Position numbers and translations under genes: made by a program. A stretch of 64,000 nucleotides of DNA from assembly GCA_016584305.1 (NCBI GenBank), contig JACEEZ010026211.1, positions 1 to 64,000 of the forward strand, read 5' to 3'. The DNA comes from Chionoecetes opilio (lineage: Eukaryota; Arthropoda; Malacostraca; Decapoda; Majidae). This document shows positions 51,545-64,000 of the stretch, piece by piece. Every line of letters begins with the position of its first letter. The first letter of the stretch is position 1. The notes beneath the pieces were generated by a model. That model was given only the letters and a program-made list of their open reading frames with translations. It did not search any database and was not told the DNA's origin.

Positions 51545-54500
51545 TACAACAAGACGTAGTGTGAATGTCACAAGAGAACACCCCTACCCCGGCCCCCGCC
51601 CTGAGCGCCAATCACCCGTCCCACCTACACCAGCCCCCGAGCGCCCCCCTACCCAACCTCCCCCCCCTCCCTCCCCGCAGTCCAGAGCGCCGGGTTATCA
51701 GTGTCTCCACTGCCACAAGTCCGGGGCGGGGGGTTCTCCGCCCCACCTGCCACGGACCCGAGCGGCGAGATACTCGTACTCGCATTTCCGGGTTCCAACA
51801 AAAAAATAAACAGATAACTTCAACTTCAGACGACAAGCGCACCTTCTCCCATCCCTCCCGACGCCCCACAACTGCAAGGGGGCACGCTTACCTAGTCTGC
51901 TCCAACAGCCGGGCACCGATTCGAACTACTGCCATCACTCAAGAAAAGTGGGCATCGGAAACGTTGCTTCAGGAAGTTGAAGTGCGACTACTGCCAGCGC
52001 CACGGTCACACCACCCGGAGTGCCGCACGGCCTCGTCAAAAAAGGCACAAAATTTTTTCAAACAGCTTTCTGCGGAACAGGCAAAAAAAAAACGTTTTGG
52101 CTTTCACTCCCTAAACAAGAGTTTTGCGTTTCCTCCCCCCACTTCTGAAAATACAGGTAGGAGGCTGGACACCACCTCAAGCCTCCCGCCCCCCCAATGC
52201 AGCCAACACCTACCCCACCCCGGACTACGCCGCCCCGCAGAAAAGTTTTGGTAATTTTCCCATCATCTAGCTAATTTAAAGGGGTTTTTCCACAAAAAGT
52301 CGGTGACCAAACGTACGGGCCATTTTTTTGCCCACAGCCCCTGACATCATTGCCACTACTGAGACTTCCTCAACTCCTCAGTGCCAGACAATTTTGGGAA
52401 AGATAGGTGGCTATAATTTGGTTTCCCAAACTTGACAGAGCCCAAAGGGACCTTTGGGGAAGTCGCTTGGTTCCGAAACCCTCCCGTACAAGCTCTCCCC
52501 GTCGACCTTCCGCTCACAGGGAGATGAGTTCTTAAAAATTGGGGGACACACACTCAGACTCCATTCTGCGTGTGTGTTTCCGTCCACAGTGGCAAGGTGG
52601 TGAGCCCCTTCACTACCTGCCACCAAACTTAGATGCCCCTCCAGACTCCTTAGCATCTCATCTTGTGGGTGATCTCAACCATACCTTGTCCGAGGCAGTT
52701 TGACGAGCTTTTTGACGGTGTTTGGACCACCAAATACGTCAAAATTTTCCCCACCCACATCTCAGGGTCTTCATTGACCCTGTAATCACCGATTTGCCCT
52801 GCAGTATAGTGATTTGCCATCCCTAGCAACAGTGGTTCCCCCGACCCCCTGGCTGTCTCCCCAAGATCGCGGGCCATCGACAGAGATGAGGCAGTGATCG
52901 CACCAACTGGCTAGGGGAAAAGGGGGAACGGGGAGCAATGAAGGCAACATTAACAACATTGTTGGCCCTACGTGCTTAAGGTGACGTTGACACACAAGTG
53001 AAGAACTTCCAGAAATCCTATATCCCACCAAAAAGATTTGTGCCCTGCCAGACATAAAATCTAAACCCGGGGACCAGCCCGGGTTTTGGCTTTCAATCGG
53101 AGAGAGCGACAATAGAGCGGGCCGGGTTCGATAAAAGTCCCCCCCCAAAAAGAAGACAAAAAAACACCCGAAACAAAATGCCTGTGAAAATAAAAAGTCC
53201 AAAAAAGGGCGATCAAAAACTGGGGGGATCACCTCAAGCGAAAGCAAACGGGCCAGTCAGGGGGCACAAGGTTTGGTGGAGCAGCATCAAAAAACAACGG
53301 GGCTTCTCTCGTGACGACCACCCCCCTTTGACAGCACCTGATGGCTCGTTTCAAAGTCACCGGGGTAAACTCAGGGTTGGCTGCCCATTTCCCCCAAGAT
53401 ACATTTCCGACCCAGAACGTGAACCCCCTACAGTTCCTTTTCAAACCAAAGCCGCCCTGGGGGAACATCACCATTACCCGGAGGAGGTTTGCAAAAACTT
53501 CACAAGTTGACCCCAAGAAAGCGCTGGGACCAGATAGTATCACCCTCCCCTGTTTAAAAGATGTGCCTCAAACTTGCTGTGCCTCTTGCACCATTTTCCG
53601 GGAGTGCCTTTCACTCACAGTGGCCATCTAGTGGAAAGTGGCGGAGCTGTGATCCACAAAAAAGAGCAGGGGGCGACCCAAAACTAGCCCCCATTTCCTC
53701 CTTTCCGTTTTTGGGGAAAGTTCTTGATCCATCATTGCCTCCAAAATCACTACATTTTTTGACCTACCGCTTGCAAAATTCACGGCAATTCGGCTTCCGC
53801 ATGGGAATCTGCAGCAGACCTTCTTCTCCTCACTCAGCGCCGGGAAACCCACTCCCTAGATGGGGGCGAAGACAACTTCGTCGTCGCCATTGAATCGGGG
53901 TGCCTTTGATAGGGTGGGCATCAGGGCATCACTACCAAGCTGGAAAGCCGGGGGATCGCGGGGACCTGTTACACCCCCTCAAGATTACCTCCATAAAAGA
54001 ATCTCGCATGGTGGTGAATGGTCACACCTCCTCTGAAATGCTTCAAAGCCAGTGTCCCTAAAGGGAAGTGTACTCGGGCCTTTACTTTGGAACTTTATTC
54101 AACGCACCCTTCAGCTGTTCCTGGGCGACGTACGCAGACACTTACTCTCCATTCACCTGTAAAGGGGAGGACCGCCACAACACATCTTTCTATCAACCAG
54201 ACACTGAAACATCGCCCCCGGGGGCAAGAGGGGAAAGTCCCTTTGCACCAGAAAAATAAAGCCCCCTCATTCCGGGGGGCAAGATGCAGTCAACTGGGAA
54301 AACACGCCATTCTCCTGGAAGCGAAAAATACCCCCCCGGGAGTCAGTAAACATTCTAGGGGTGGGTTCGACCTGGCCCCCAAAATACCCAGCCACGTCAA
54401 GAAGGTCGCCAAGGATGTGCCGGGAAAAACACTGCACCCACGCGTCGCGTCCCTCCTGGCGCTCAGGGAGTCGCACACTCTACAAGTCAAAAATCCGCCC

Positions 54501-54955
54501 CCTGAGGGGAATACTCGCCCCTCGCATTCCTCCTCCCCCCCGTCTCCCTCCCCTCCTTGCCCGGGTTAACCCAAGCCCACGGCGGGCCCGCTGAAAGCCC
54601 CTGAGGCTGCTGCACAATCTTAAACCCTCCCAGCAGCGGCGTGACGGGGGCAGGCATGGGGTCTGTACAAGGCTCACGGAGCAGCTCCTACAACTACAAG
54701 GCGCCTAACCCAGGCCAGGCCTCCCATTCTACCCGTGGGGCCCCCAAAACATCGACCATCAAGGACTGTCCCCTTCCCGGGGGAGGGAACTTTACCTCCG
54801 CCCTTCCACCCGTATGGCGACTATGGAACCCCTTTTGGTGCGCCAGACCCCCCCTGCATTCCCATTTCCCCCTGCACCCTTAAAAATGGGGCGTAAATGG
54901 CGGGCTCAAGGGGAACTAACGCAATAAAACTGCAATAAAATCATTAAAAACATTT
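51545..54955 (+). mobile_element. LINE-D copy (ORF1, endonuclease, RT), noisy
   Basis: 51565-52254 is a Pro/Ser/Thr-rich, basic ORF1-like frame in which a CLHCHKSG Cys pair is seen in the alternate frame. 52320-52700 gives endonuclease-like pieces (PDIIATTETFLN-type near 52345). 53260-53520 reads VWWSSIKKQRGFSRDD, then LTAPDG; 53480-53560 reads QVDPKKALGPDSITLPCLK, the first RT block. Later blocks (AFDRV near 53905, GS.LGPLLW near 54060, NILGVGS near 54350, a Cys/His-poor C-terminus) need several frame changes. An AATAAA lies at 54924. It is probably Jockey- or I-like. Noise makes it impossible to tell whether the original was intact. Confidence 0.6.
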
Positions 54956-55199
54956 GTATGATAAGATTATGTTTTTATTAAAACTTCTTTATATATATTG
55001 TATAAATGTTTTGTATACTTTTTTATATTATTTGTTTTACTATAGTTTTTTACATTTTAAATTTTATGCAGAAAATTTGCTGTCTTTTCCATATTATTTT
55101 AAATTTTTGATATTAATAAAATATAATACTCTAGAGATAGTCCTTGGCGTCCCTCGGGACTTTAGCACTCAACCCCCCTTTCTGTATTCAATTTTTAAG

Positions 55200-55203
<4 letters not shown>
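54956..55203. other. AT-rich sequence, no gene
   Basis: AT-rich tract (54956-55130) after the LINE-D tail, then ordinary sequence up to the A-run. A short hydrophobic frame here reflects base composition. Confidence 0.5.
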
Positions 55204-55234
<31 letters not shown>

Positions 55235-55367
55235 AGAGAGAGAAAGGAGGGGAAGAGAAAGGAAAGGGGAGAAGGAGAGAGAGGAGAGAGAAAAGAGAGA
55301 GAGAGAGAGAGAGAAGAGAGAGGGAGAAGAGAGAGAGAGAGAGAGAGAAAGGAGAGGAGAGAAAGGA

Positions 55368-55410
<43 letters not shown>

Positions 55411-55480
55411 GAGAGAGGAGAAGAGAAGAGAGGAGAGGGGGGAGGAGGAGAGAGAGAGAGAGAGAGAGAGGGGCGGAGGG
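55204..55480. repeat. Poly-A followed by (AG)n microsatellite
   Basis: About 27 A residues at 55204-55230 and then AG/GAGA repeats with slips to 55470. Confidence 0.95.
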
Positions 55481-55636
55481 ACTCTCCCCCGGGCGGGGTA
55501 AAGTGGACCATGAATGAATGTTTTAATGAAGAGGCATGCTAAGTGGAACTCGACCACGTGGAAAAATCAGCTGAAAGTAAAGGGGCCCACTTTCCCCCAC
55601 GATCCCAACCCCGATCGTGTATTGGTTTAAACTGCC

Positions 55637-56760
55637 CAAAGACTACTCTATACTGGACTTGCTACTGGGCCCCCGCGCCAACCCCCCCATGACAGTGGGG
55701 GCCAGTTTTGCGATTCCTGCCATTTTAGAAATCACCCCTTTTTCCCCTTTCCTAAGGTTTACATATATAGGAATACCGTTTCTTCGAATGTTTCTTCTAT
55801 AATTTTTACAAAAAAAAAACAGTAAAATCACTAAAAAAATGCCTTTATGAGAGGTGAAAAAATAGATGACTCAATATATATTAACTTTTCCCATTTAATT
55901 TTTTGCAAAAAACTTTTAAAGCTAGCGATAGAAAGAAGCGGATTTCATTATTTTCCCTTTGATATATTTCTTTTTCTGATAAATTTTACCCCATCCCAAA
56001 TTTAGCGTTAACCAAAAAAAAAAACATATAAATCTATGGGCAAAAAAAAAGGTTCCATGAATACAGTGACAGGCATTCAGTAAAAATACACTGTTACTTC
56101 GTGAATTTTTTCTATAATTTTAGCAAAAAAAAAAACTGAAAAATACACAAAAAAAATTCCATTATGAGACTCTTAAAAAATACGCATAAATTTATTCACT
56201 TAAACTCTCGCAATTTGATATTTTGCGTGAAGACTTTTACATCCATATCATAGAAGCAGAATTTATTGCTTTCCATTGCAAATTTTTCATTTTCTAAAAA
56301 AGAATTAAAAACCATGATAAATTAGGTTAACAAAATAAATAACATCACCCATCGGGGAATTATCCCGATAGATGATGTTTTTTTTTTAGTTAACGCTAAT
56401 TTATGCGGGTTTTTATGATTCATTTATCGAAACGAAATATAGCAAGGGAAAGTAAGAAAATCCGCCTTTCTTTTATTGCTAGCTCTAAATTTTTTTCTCG
56501 CAAAATATTAAATGGCGATGATTCAATGAATTTAATTCTGCATATTTTTTAATCTCTAAAAAGGGCATTTCTTTATTGCATTTTACTGTTTTTTTTTTGT
56601 AATATTATAGAAAAAACATTTACGAAGATAAGGTTACCATATATCTGATAAACCATGGGAAAGGGGAAATGGGGTGATGTTCGAAAATGCGGAATCGAAA
56701 AACCGGGCCCTCCACGGGAAAAATAGCCCAAATAGTGCAAGAGTATAGATTTAGTTTTTG
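55637..56760. mobile_element. 1.2-kb foldback element, copy 2, error-rich
   Basis: Starts CAAAGACTACTCTATACTGG as does the copy at 20005. Shares ggccagttttgcgattcctg, gctagcgatagaaagaagc, the central hairpin (catcacccatcggggaat against attatcccgatagatgatg at 56345-56380) and the mirrored right arm, ending near gagtatagatttagttttt. Compared with copy 1 it has many short deletions and longer A/T/C/G runs. Confidence 0.85.
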
Positions 56761-57779
56761 ACGCCAAAAATTGCCTACCCTTTCACATCGTTTTTAGACC
56801 TATAGAAACAATAAAGGTAAAAAATACTTTAATCCAACCCAGTCTGTTATATAAAGTCACAGTATTACCAAATTCTCCAAATTTTTCTCCTGACGATAAG
56901 AAACAAAAGAATCATTGCATATTGTAAATCACACAGGGGACACTATTGGGCAGGCTATTTTACGTGTTTTTCAGTAATTGTCAAAATTTTTTTTAATAGA
57001 CCCTCAAATCGGGGTGACAGGGTGCAAAACGAACCTTTTTGATGCACCTAATGAAAAAATAAGCTCTTGAGAATCTTTTAATACAATTGGGGGTAAAATA
57101 CATCCGTTTTGGGACTTTAAATGAAATTTTTGTATACAAAACACGGTAACCCAACATGCCTCATGTAAGCGTGGGGAGATGTTTGGCTGTGGCGGACAAA
57201 CCCCTCTGGTGGTACAGCGAAATGGACCTCGTGTTTACTACTGTTTACAATTCGTTGGTGAATACACTTTTTGCCATCCTCGCGCGTCTAGTCTCCAAAA
57301 CAAGCACTGTAAATCAGGGGACAAAAACACTAATTCCCTGTTAGCGTTAAGGGCCCCAGGTAGGAGCACTTAGCAGAAAAAGTACCAAACAAGCACAAAG
57401 TAGAAAATAGCTTTTTCCAATAACCGCTCCCCAAATGTTAAATGTTGGAAATTTTTATTTAAAGGGGTATTTCGGCAATATAGTCTCCTTTTAAATGTTA
57501 AATTAAAAACTAACCATTACATTTTACACATCATATTAAATACCATAATAAACGTGCACACTTCCGTCTTTGTTTTATAATATGCGCTGCTGACGAAAAT
57601 GTTATCCCTGGTCCGCCTTCTTTAAATAGCCAAACATTGTTTGTGAAGAGGTAAGGGTTTGCCCCCCGGGCACAGTACTTAACATACTTTTGAAACTTCA
57701 TTTTTTGGCATACCTTTATTCTTAAGGGCCCAAATACTAGAGTAAACCGGAATTTCTTTATATAACGGCCATCAGTTGA
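56761..57779. other. No gene seen
   Basis: Low-quality AT-rich sequence; short open frames around 57156-57373 have no recognisable domain. Confidence 0.4.
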
Positions 57780-58269
57780 ATGTGACTGGTTTCGACAGGG
57801 GATGCTTGAGCCTATGTTGATCTCAAAAGGCATTAACTCGTGCATAGTGAGTCACTCTGGGTTTTTCGCGTTTTTTGCGGGATTCTTGCAAGGACATTGG
57901 TTTGATGACTGGGTCTGTACTCTAGACTGAGATGCTGTGAAGGTTGGGAGGTGTATCCACTTCTTTCCCGTGAAAACAGGAGTGAGGCAAGGGTGCGTCC
58001 TTGCCCCCCCTTTTTCCAACACTTGTATGGGCTGGGTATTGGGCAAATTTTAACAAAATGTTTTGGAGCATCCCCGGCACAAAGATCCTGACATGTTTTT
58101 GCCCTGATGCATAATCTTTGCTGGTCGGGGGAGGTCCTGGGGGATGGCTCTCGAGGCGCTGCCCCAGGAGGCAAAGCCTTTTGGGGAATTTAGGTCTCCT
58201 GGCTCAAGACCAAGGGCCAGGGGGTTTGGAGGCTTCTAGATGAAAAAGTTTTCAGTCGTTCAGCGTGCA
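57780..58269 (+). mobile_element. RTE-E LINE, RT part 1 (interrupted)
   Basis: With frame changes: QGMLEPMLISKGIN-like, then FFPVKTGVRQGCVLAPPF with NTCMGWVLG near 57960-58035, MALEALPQEAKPFG near 58145-58185 and the VFGGF..K.VQ.VH block near 58230-58268. This is the part of the RT that follows the copy at 40120. The catalytic FADD box is damaged. The CAGTGGCGG element inserts right after it. Confidence 0.75.
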
Positions 58270-60556
58270 CAGTGGCGGTTTCTAGGGGGCATGGCCCCCC
58301 CCCAAAATTTTGGCCGGCCCCCGCTTGGCCCCCCCACGCCCTTTCAAGCCGGATGTGGCCCCCGTGGCAAGGGGCCACGGGGCCCCGGGGGTCGGTCGCA
58401 CGGGCCGCCGCCCCGGCACAAAATCACTACCATAGCGCGAAAAGACTACAGGATTGGTAATACTGCTTACAATAATAAAAAAAACAGCAATAATAAATTT
58501 TTATTTCATTATTATTATTTACTTTATAATTTTATCTTATTTTTTACGCTTTGGGGGTTCGGGTATGTTTTTCGGGCGTGTGTGTGTGGGGTTTTTGGGG
58601 GGCGCCTGGGGACCGGGGGGCACGTGTTGAGGGTATTACTGCTCCCTCAAAGAGAGGGGGCATCATTCGGCGGCATTTTATTTAGGCGCGCACGGCCATC
58701 AGCCACGGGTTGGCTGGGTAGCTGGCAGCGGGGGGACAAGGGGACATGGGACGGGGGGGCCTGGGCCGCTGGGGAAGAGACGGGGCCCCAGAACGAGAGG
58801 GTGGCGCGGTCGGGCGAGGCTGCCCCCTTCTCAGTAGAAACGTCCCCCAAGTCAGGGCCTCGTTGCGTTTAAACCCCCATGTGTTTTTTGTTCCTCCCCG
58901 TGTCTCAAGTGAAGCCTCATGTATTTGGGGTGTTAGGAAGCATGCTAACAATCTGACCTGGATATTTGTTCCTTCGCTCGCCGTCGGAGAACTGTATTTG
59001 TTTGGGCCTCCGTCATTGAATTTTGATTTTTACAGTGAGTGTCAGTTCCCCTATCCGCCTTTTGATTGATTACGTGTTCCACCTTACCCTTCAGGTTTTT
59101 TACCGGGGGCCTTTTGTCAGCGGAGGTAAAATGGTTACGTGGGGGGCCTTTGGGGTGGATAGACAGGTGAGTCTGTGTGATGAGGGGCCCTGCGCAAAAT
59201 TATCATTAATGACTTTCTGACATATTTATACACTGTTTTTCATATTTTGATGGAGGTCCCCTTTTTTGTCATGCTTATTTACATGTGGTTGGGCGGGAAA
59301 CAAGGATTTCAAATTATGGGGAATGTGTCACTGTGTGTTCAATTTTGTCTTCTACGTGTCCCCATACATGAATCTGTCACTATTGCCCGATAGTTTTTTA
59401 CATGACGTATATTCGTGTGAGTGCTTTCTTGTGGTGCTATAATGAGCTAAATGGAAGAGGTTATGTTGGGGAATGGGGATATACCGTTTCACCTGAGTAG
59501 AGTACCTCCCTTTCTTGGTATGATCGAATCCTTACGGACCTTACCCCATCAGTGCTTGTCCCTCTTTTATTTCCTTTTTTTTACGGTTTAAATCTTAGGC
59601 GTGAGGGGGCTGGCCACACGCGGGGACGGGGGGGGGCATTGGGGATGACGTTTTTGGTTTTTGGAAAAAATCAAGGTTTTTTGAAAGGATCTAGATGATA
59701 GATGAACCCCAACATGCAAGGACTGCCGTTTTTTGCTTGGTTGAGGACCAGGAGTCGGCTAATATACCTCTACCTAACCCTTTCAAATTTTTGCAAAAAG
59801 TGAGTAGATTTTTTTTTTTTCCCCAATTTTCTAAAAAAAAACGAGAGCCCTTGCAAACAAATTTCCTAATGAAACATGGCTTTTGATTTGTTTTTGTTAG
59901 CCCCCAAAAAAAGATGATTTGGTAACTGTTCCTGTTACCAGCCTTCATGTGAGGAGCTTTTAAAAACGAAATTAGTGAAAACATTTTTCCCAAAATTTTA
60001 TGACAAGTGCAGATTTAGTAACATTCATATTTTCGATTGAAAGTGCACTCGCGAGGGAATTTATTTTTGATTGCTTTGTTTATGAATTTGACATCGCATG
60101 ATAATCGTACTGCCTAAATATTTGCTGCCGAAAAAAACAACTTTCATCAGTTGTGTCTATGTAGCTTTGCATGCCCATGTCTGAAAAACATAGCTGTATA
60201 AACTACCTATGCACGAATTTTTACATTCCACTTGGATTATTTACTCATCAGCAGAGAAAATGGACCCCTGAGACTTAAATTCAGATGAACTTTTTAAATT
60301 TTTTCCCCAAAGTTCTTTTGAAAATATTTTTTTTTTTTTTTTAACTAATATCACTTTTAATTGTCTAACATATCCCTCCATAGGCCCCCAATTTCCCTAG
60401 AAAGTGTCAACTTTTTAAAAAAAAAACTGTATGCCCCCAGGGCCCCCCCCCCCCCCCCCCCACTAGTTACAGGCCCTCCAAATTTTTTTTTGCACCCCCC
60501 CATTTACCTTGGCCCCAAGTTGGCCCCCCCAGTTTTTTTAGTCTAGAACCCCACTG
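58270..60556. mobile_element. CAGTGGCGG-type DNA element, 2.3 kb, TGCA duplication
   Basis: Begins CAGTGGCGGTTTCTAGGG and ends CCTAGAACCCCACTG-like (tctagaaccccactg at 60542-60556); TGCA flanks both sides (58266-58269 and 60557-60560). Both subterminal regions are rich in ggcccccc. It splits an RTE-E element, whose coding sequence resumes at 60557. A related end is at 28037. No transposase domain could be read; frames at 58746-59069 and 59691-59993 are not convincing and the sequence is noisy. Confidence 0.7.
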
Positions 60557-61222
60557 TGCAGCGGCGAGGACTTGAAATCTTGAAATGTTTTACATACTTG
60601 AAGCGCATGAAAACTTGAATGTTTTACATCCTTTATAAGCGCAGTCCATAATTATGGCGGGGGCCGTCAAAAATCTTACGGGGGATTGGCATAGCCTACG
60701 GGGTTATGGACTCGCCAGCACGAGTATTTTGCATTGCGGGACCTGTGCAGGAGGGCCAAATCTGGATCTTTAAGTCTTTGTGACCTGCTTACTCTATGGT
60801 TGTGAACATGGGCACTAAAAAGCGCTTGAAGAGGGGAAACGATGCCTTTGGTAATAAGTGTCTTCGCAAATCAGGAGATCCTGGAGATTACGTGTCCCAA
60901 TCAGCGTTGCTCCGTGAGACTGAATCTAGGCCTATTACCCGCATAGTTGTCAGCGCCAACTTCGGGTATCTGGGGAGCGGGACGCTACCGTGAAAACGAT
61001 CCTTCCCATGGGTTGTATCTGTAAAAGACAATCCGGTGTGGAGGAGGCCAAGGGGCGACCCAAAGGGTCGTGGGCTGGGGCAAGTTGATGTTCCCGTCGA
61101 GAGTTTTTTTGATATGGAAGGGAGCCTGCAGGGGAAATCGTGCGTGGTGACCCCCGGAGGGCGTCATAGGGTGAGTGAGGCGGGCACGCCCCCCGGGGTT
61201 GCCCCCCCAATGTTGATTTTAT
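60557..61222 (+). mobile_element. RTE-E LINE, C-terminal part after the insertion
   Basis: Readable pieces across frames: RIFK-like/IWIFKSLVTCLLYGCE near 60760-60810, RPITRIVVSANFGYLGSG near 60928-60985, and GRPKGSWAGASQVDVPVE near 61050-61100. These follow the order of an RTE C-terminal domain (LLYGCETW, RxLRxxGHV, GRPxxxW). It carries the rest of the RTE-E copy beginning at 57780. Confidence 0.65.
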
Positions 61223-61559
61223 TTTTTAAAAGTTGTTAAGGTTTTGTAACAAGTTTTTTTGAATTGGTCACCCCTGGCTTTTTTAGACAATGGTATCAAA
61301 TAGTTCCTTGCAGGGCGATCCCAAACCTAACACCCAATCCGTTCGTGGGTATGGCCCCCAACAATCCACGGGGGGGTGGGAAATAATCGTATCACAATAA
61401 CAGGGGGGGACAACACGTCCGGGTGCAGGCGGGTACTGAATGCAGTGCACAAAAATCCTACTTCTACACACTCGCTCACAAAACCACACAAAAAAGAAAA
61501 TGGACAAAAAAAAATAAAGAAAAATTTAAAAAGCAGGGAAAAGAATATGTGTGCTAAGG
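61223..61559. other. No gene seen
   Basis: Low-complexity, noisy sequence joining the RTE-E tail and the next LINE-A copy. Confidence 0.4.
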
Positions 61560-63620
61560 GAGAGGAAGTGAAGAGTTTGAGACGGATATAGTTGAAAATT
61601 TTAAGGAAAAACCCAAATGTTCTACAGATTATCAATGGAAAAATCAACTAAACAAAGTGGAGAGACTGAAAAAAGGAATATGATTATTAAAAATTTAAAA
61701 AAAAAATGAGTGAAATTTAAAAAAAAAACTTTTTGCAAATATCACAAATAAACAAACTTCAATGAACTGCAAGGAATGAAAAAAGTCCCGGGAAAAAGTG
61801 GAAAAAAAAAATTAGAGAAGGAGGAAGTTTTTTGAATTGTTGAAGAATTGGGAGGAAAGGAAAAAAATAGGACCGATGGAGTGTCGGGGTTTGTTTTAAA
61901 AGAGTGCAGAAAGCAGTTGGTTGAACCATATATGATATAAAAAGTGCCTTAACAAAAGAAAAATCCCAAAGGAGTGGAAAAACAGATAAAGGGGCCCAAA
62001 AATAAAAATGGGAAGAAGGATGAAACCCTAAATTATAGGCAGTGTCTTTTACTAGCACAGTATGCAAGATATGTGAAAAATAAAAAAGAAACAATGAAAG
62101 GAATACTTGAAAAAGAAGGTATAATAAAAGACCGGGGAGTATGGTTTTTGAAAAGAGATCATGTGGACCAACTTAAAAGCTTTTTTTCAAGATAATTGAT
62201 TAAAACAAAAAAGATGGATGGGCAAATGGTTATCTAGATCTTAAAAAAAGGGATTTGTAAAATTTCCCAAAAGAGAGACTACTTTTTGGGAAAATTTAAA
62301 ATATAGGGGGAAACACAGGGGGGATCAAAACCTGGATGGAAAGTTTCTGAAGGGGAAAAGAAAGAAACAGTATAAAGGATGAAAGTCTGAAAGGAAAAAG
62401 TTTTTTGTGGGGTACCCAAGGGTCAGTTTGGCACCAAATGTTTTGATTTTCGTCAATGACTGACGGAGGAAAAAAAAATTTTTAGTCTTTTGGATGATGC
62501 AAAAATATTAAAAAAATAAAAACTACAAAAACTGAAACACTCAAAATGACCTGAACAAAATCTCAATGGAGCAAAAGAGGGAAATGGAATTAATGTGAAT
62601 AATTGTCATGTGATGGAAAAATTTGGGCAAAGCGAAAAGAGATATAAATGGCCATATAAAAAGGGAAATGAAATAATTGAAAAATTTTATGAAGAAAAGG
62701 CCTGGATGATAAGCAGAATAAACCACAACCCGAAAAAACATATAAATAAAAAAATTTGGGGATACTACAGGATGTTAAGATTTAAGTGGCATTTCATTAC
62801 ATGGACAAATTATGAAAAATAAATTAAAAACAATGATCCGACCAAAATAGGGAAATGCTGCCCTTTTAGGTTCCCCCATAAAAAGGAGCACGTGAAAAAA
62901 TTGGAGAGGTACAGGAATGGGGAAAAAGATGGGACCCAAACTAGAAAACTCTCTTTAGGAAAGTTGAAAGGAAAAAAAAGTTACCAACACTCGAGCAGAG
63001 AAAGAAAGAGGGGATTTTAAAACAAATTTTTAGTTTATAAATAAGATGGAAGAAACAGACAATGAGAACTCGACTCGGAAACAAAAGAAGGGCGAAACAA
63101 GAGGGGCTACAAAACAACTAGGAAAAGGGGAGAGTTTTAACAACTAAAAAAGTACAGTTCCCCCAAAGAATGTAGAAGTTTAATGGACTAAATGAGGGGA
63201 TGATACTGGCCATAATTCACCCAATTTAAAAAAGACTAATAAATTTTAAAACGGGGACGGGGCCACACGAGTGTACTCAGGCCCCGTAAAAAACCCAAAT
63301 AGGTAAAAACCCACCACGGGGGATTTTATAGCATGTATAGGCATCAATGGGTCGGAAAAAATTGACGAGAAGATTTTTTGGTGGGAGATAGAAGGGAAGA
63401 GGGGCATGAAAGAAATTAAAAGGATAAAATCAAGAGGGGTATAAAAAAATACGCTTTCCCGTAAGAAGCATAGAACCTGGAACAACCTTTATGCAAAAGG
63501 ATTAAGCAAGAAGTTTCAGGGCTTCAAAGGGAAACTGGATAATAGTAGATTTGGAGACGGGGCAGTAGACATAGTCTTTTCCTGTATGTTACAATAGGGA
63601 AATACAAATGGTAAATACCA
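61560..63620 (+). mobile_element. LINE-A copy, error-rich
   Basis: RT blocks can be followed across frame changes: TDGVSGFVLKECRKQLVEP near 61873-61930, KNGKKDETLNYRQ near 62005, ILEKEGIIKDRGVWFLKR near 62100, a GVP.GQFG block near 62410 and LLDDAKIL near 62490 (catalytic box as LDDA). The C-terminal end at 63320-63560 matches 49760-50005 (GIKKYAFP, EPGTTFMQK-like, LDNSRFGDGAV). The tail gttacaatagggaaatac at 63588 corresponds to the tandem tail at 50025. Confidence 0.75.
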
Positions 63621-63639
63621 CAGTGAAAAAAAACCCCCA

Positions 63640-63850
63640 GGTTTTGTGTGTAAACCCCCCAGATGGGTCCAAATATCTTAGAAAAAGAGGACATTTCAGA
63701 CAGACAATTTGAATTCAGAGCTGGGTTCCTGTACCAAAACCTGCAATCTTTACCGGGTGATTGACATAGTACGGAAAGATGGATGGGGGGATTGTGCTTA
63801 CTTGGATTGAAGAAAGCATTTGATAATTCAAACAAAACATTGGGGGGTAC
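63640..63850 (+). mobile_element. LINE-A-like RT fragment
   Basis: Near 63755-63830 the reading VIDIVRKDGWGDCAYLDLKK then AFDNSNKTL matches the VIDVTQEREGWVDCI and YLDLKKAFDKVPH blocks of LINE-A. Upstream pieces (63680-63750) are shifted. Beyond 63850 the sequence is GC-rich and noisy to the window end, with nothing recognised. Confidence 0.6.
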
Positions 63851-64000
63851 GCCCGGGGGGGGCGCCCCGCCCACCCCACGCGCCACTCTCGGGGGGGCAC
63901 CAGCGCGAGTTCCCATGAGGTCCTTTCCCCATCCAAGCACTCTCGGGCAAGAAAAATAACTTGCCCCACCACGACCTTTGGGATGCCCCCTTGGGCCCCC

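Noticed and set aside
58240..58872. A 210-codon + strand gene
   Set aside because: It starts in RTE-E coding sequence and runs across the CAGTGGCGG element border, so it is a chimera of two repeats.

Overview
The window reads as animal nuclear DNA, most likely from a decapod crustacean. That call rests on memory of repeat families common in crab and shrimp genomes (a CR1-type LINE ending in TTCTTATG copies, a LINE whose last ORF contains HTALLNRVESKAFRLI, dense CT/AG microsatellites). It was not tested by any search. There is no operon or prokaryotic signal, and the GC-rich stretches are retrotransposon or low-quality sequence.

The only host gene I can support is a + strand coiled-coil gene spread over giant introns. 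Its exons are a probable one at 5931-6062, a good one at 23181-23348 and a good one at 43320-43446. The last two have canonical acceptors and donors and join in frame, with a Ser codon split 2+1. The intron between them is about 20 kb, and nearly everything else in the window is transposon sequence within or beside this gene.

Repeat families, as labelled here: LINE-A (EN+RT, 3' end of tandem TACAACTAGGTAAA): 1-2990 (-), 16385-18983 (+, with ORF1 and ORF2), 46080-50062 (+), 61560-63620 (+) and 63640-63850 (+). CR1-B (3' end TTCTTATG repeats): 3395-4262 (+), 18984-19473 (-) and 32115-38360 (-); the last carries an ORF with a GDSL/SGNH esterase domain running straight into the endonuclease. RTE-C: 3' ends at 4830-5376 and 28975-29098. 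LINE-D: a noisy, nearly full copy at 51545-54955. RTE-E: 40120-41000 and 57780-61222. LINE-F (poly-A tail): 11888-14372 (a copy nested in a copy) and 25661-27690. tRNA-derived SINEs lie near 4.3-4.8, 15.7-16.3 and 29.9 kb.

DNA transposons are numerous and several have clean ends: a 2.8-kb element with an 8-bp duplication and a transposase-like gene (46964-49751), a 4.1-kb foldback element (7413-11551), two copies of a 1.2-kb foldback element (20005-21187 and 55637-56760), piggyBac-like ends with TTAA (6156-6783 and from 19978), a PIF/Harbinger-type MITE (29271-29571), two TA-flanked pogo/Tc1-like elements (36076-36851 and 38807-39980), a pair of 745-bp MITEs carrying a LINE zinc-knuckle fragment, and a CAGTGGCGG element (58270-60556).

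Sequence quality is uneven. About 40.77-45.2 kb and 50.7-64 kb show inflated homopolymers and frame breaks even where a clean copy of the same repeat exists elsewhere in the window. A single N at 19474 marks a doubtful join. Statements about those stretches are correspondingly weaker.
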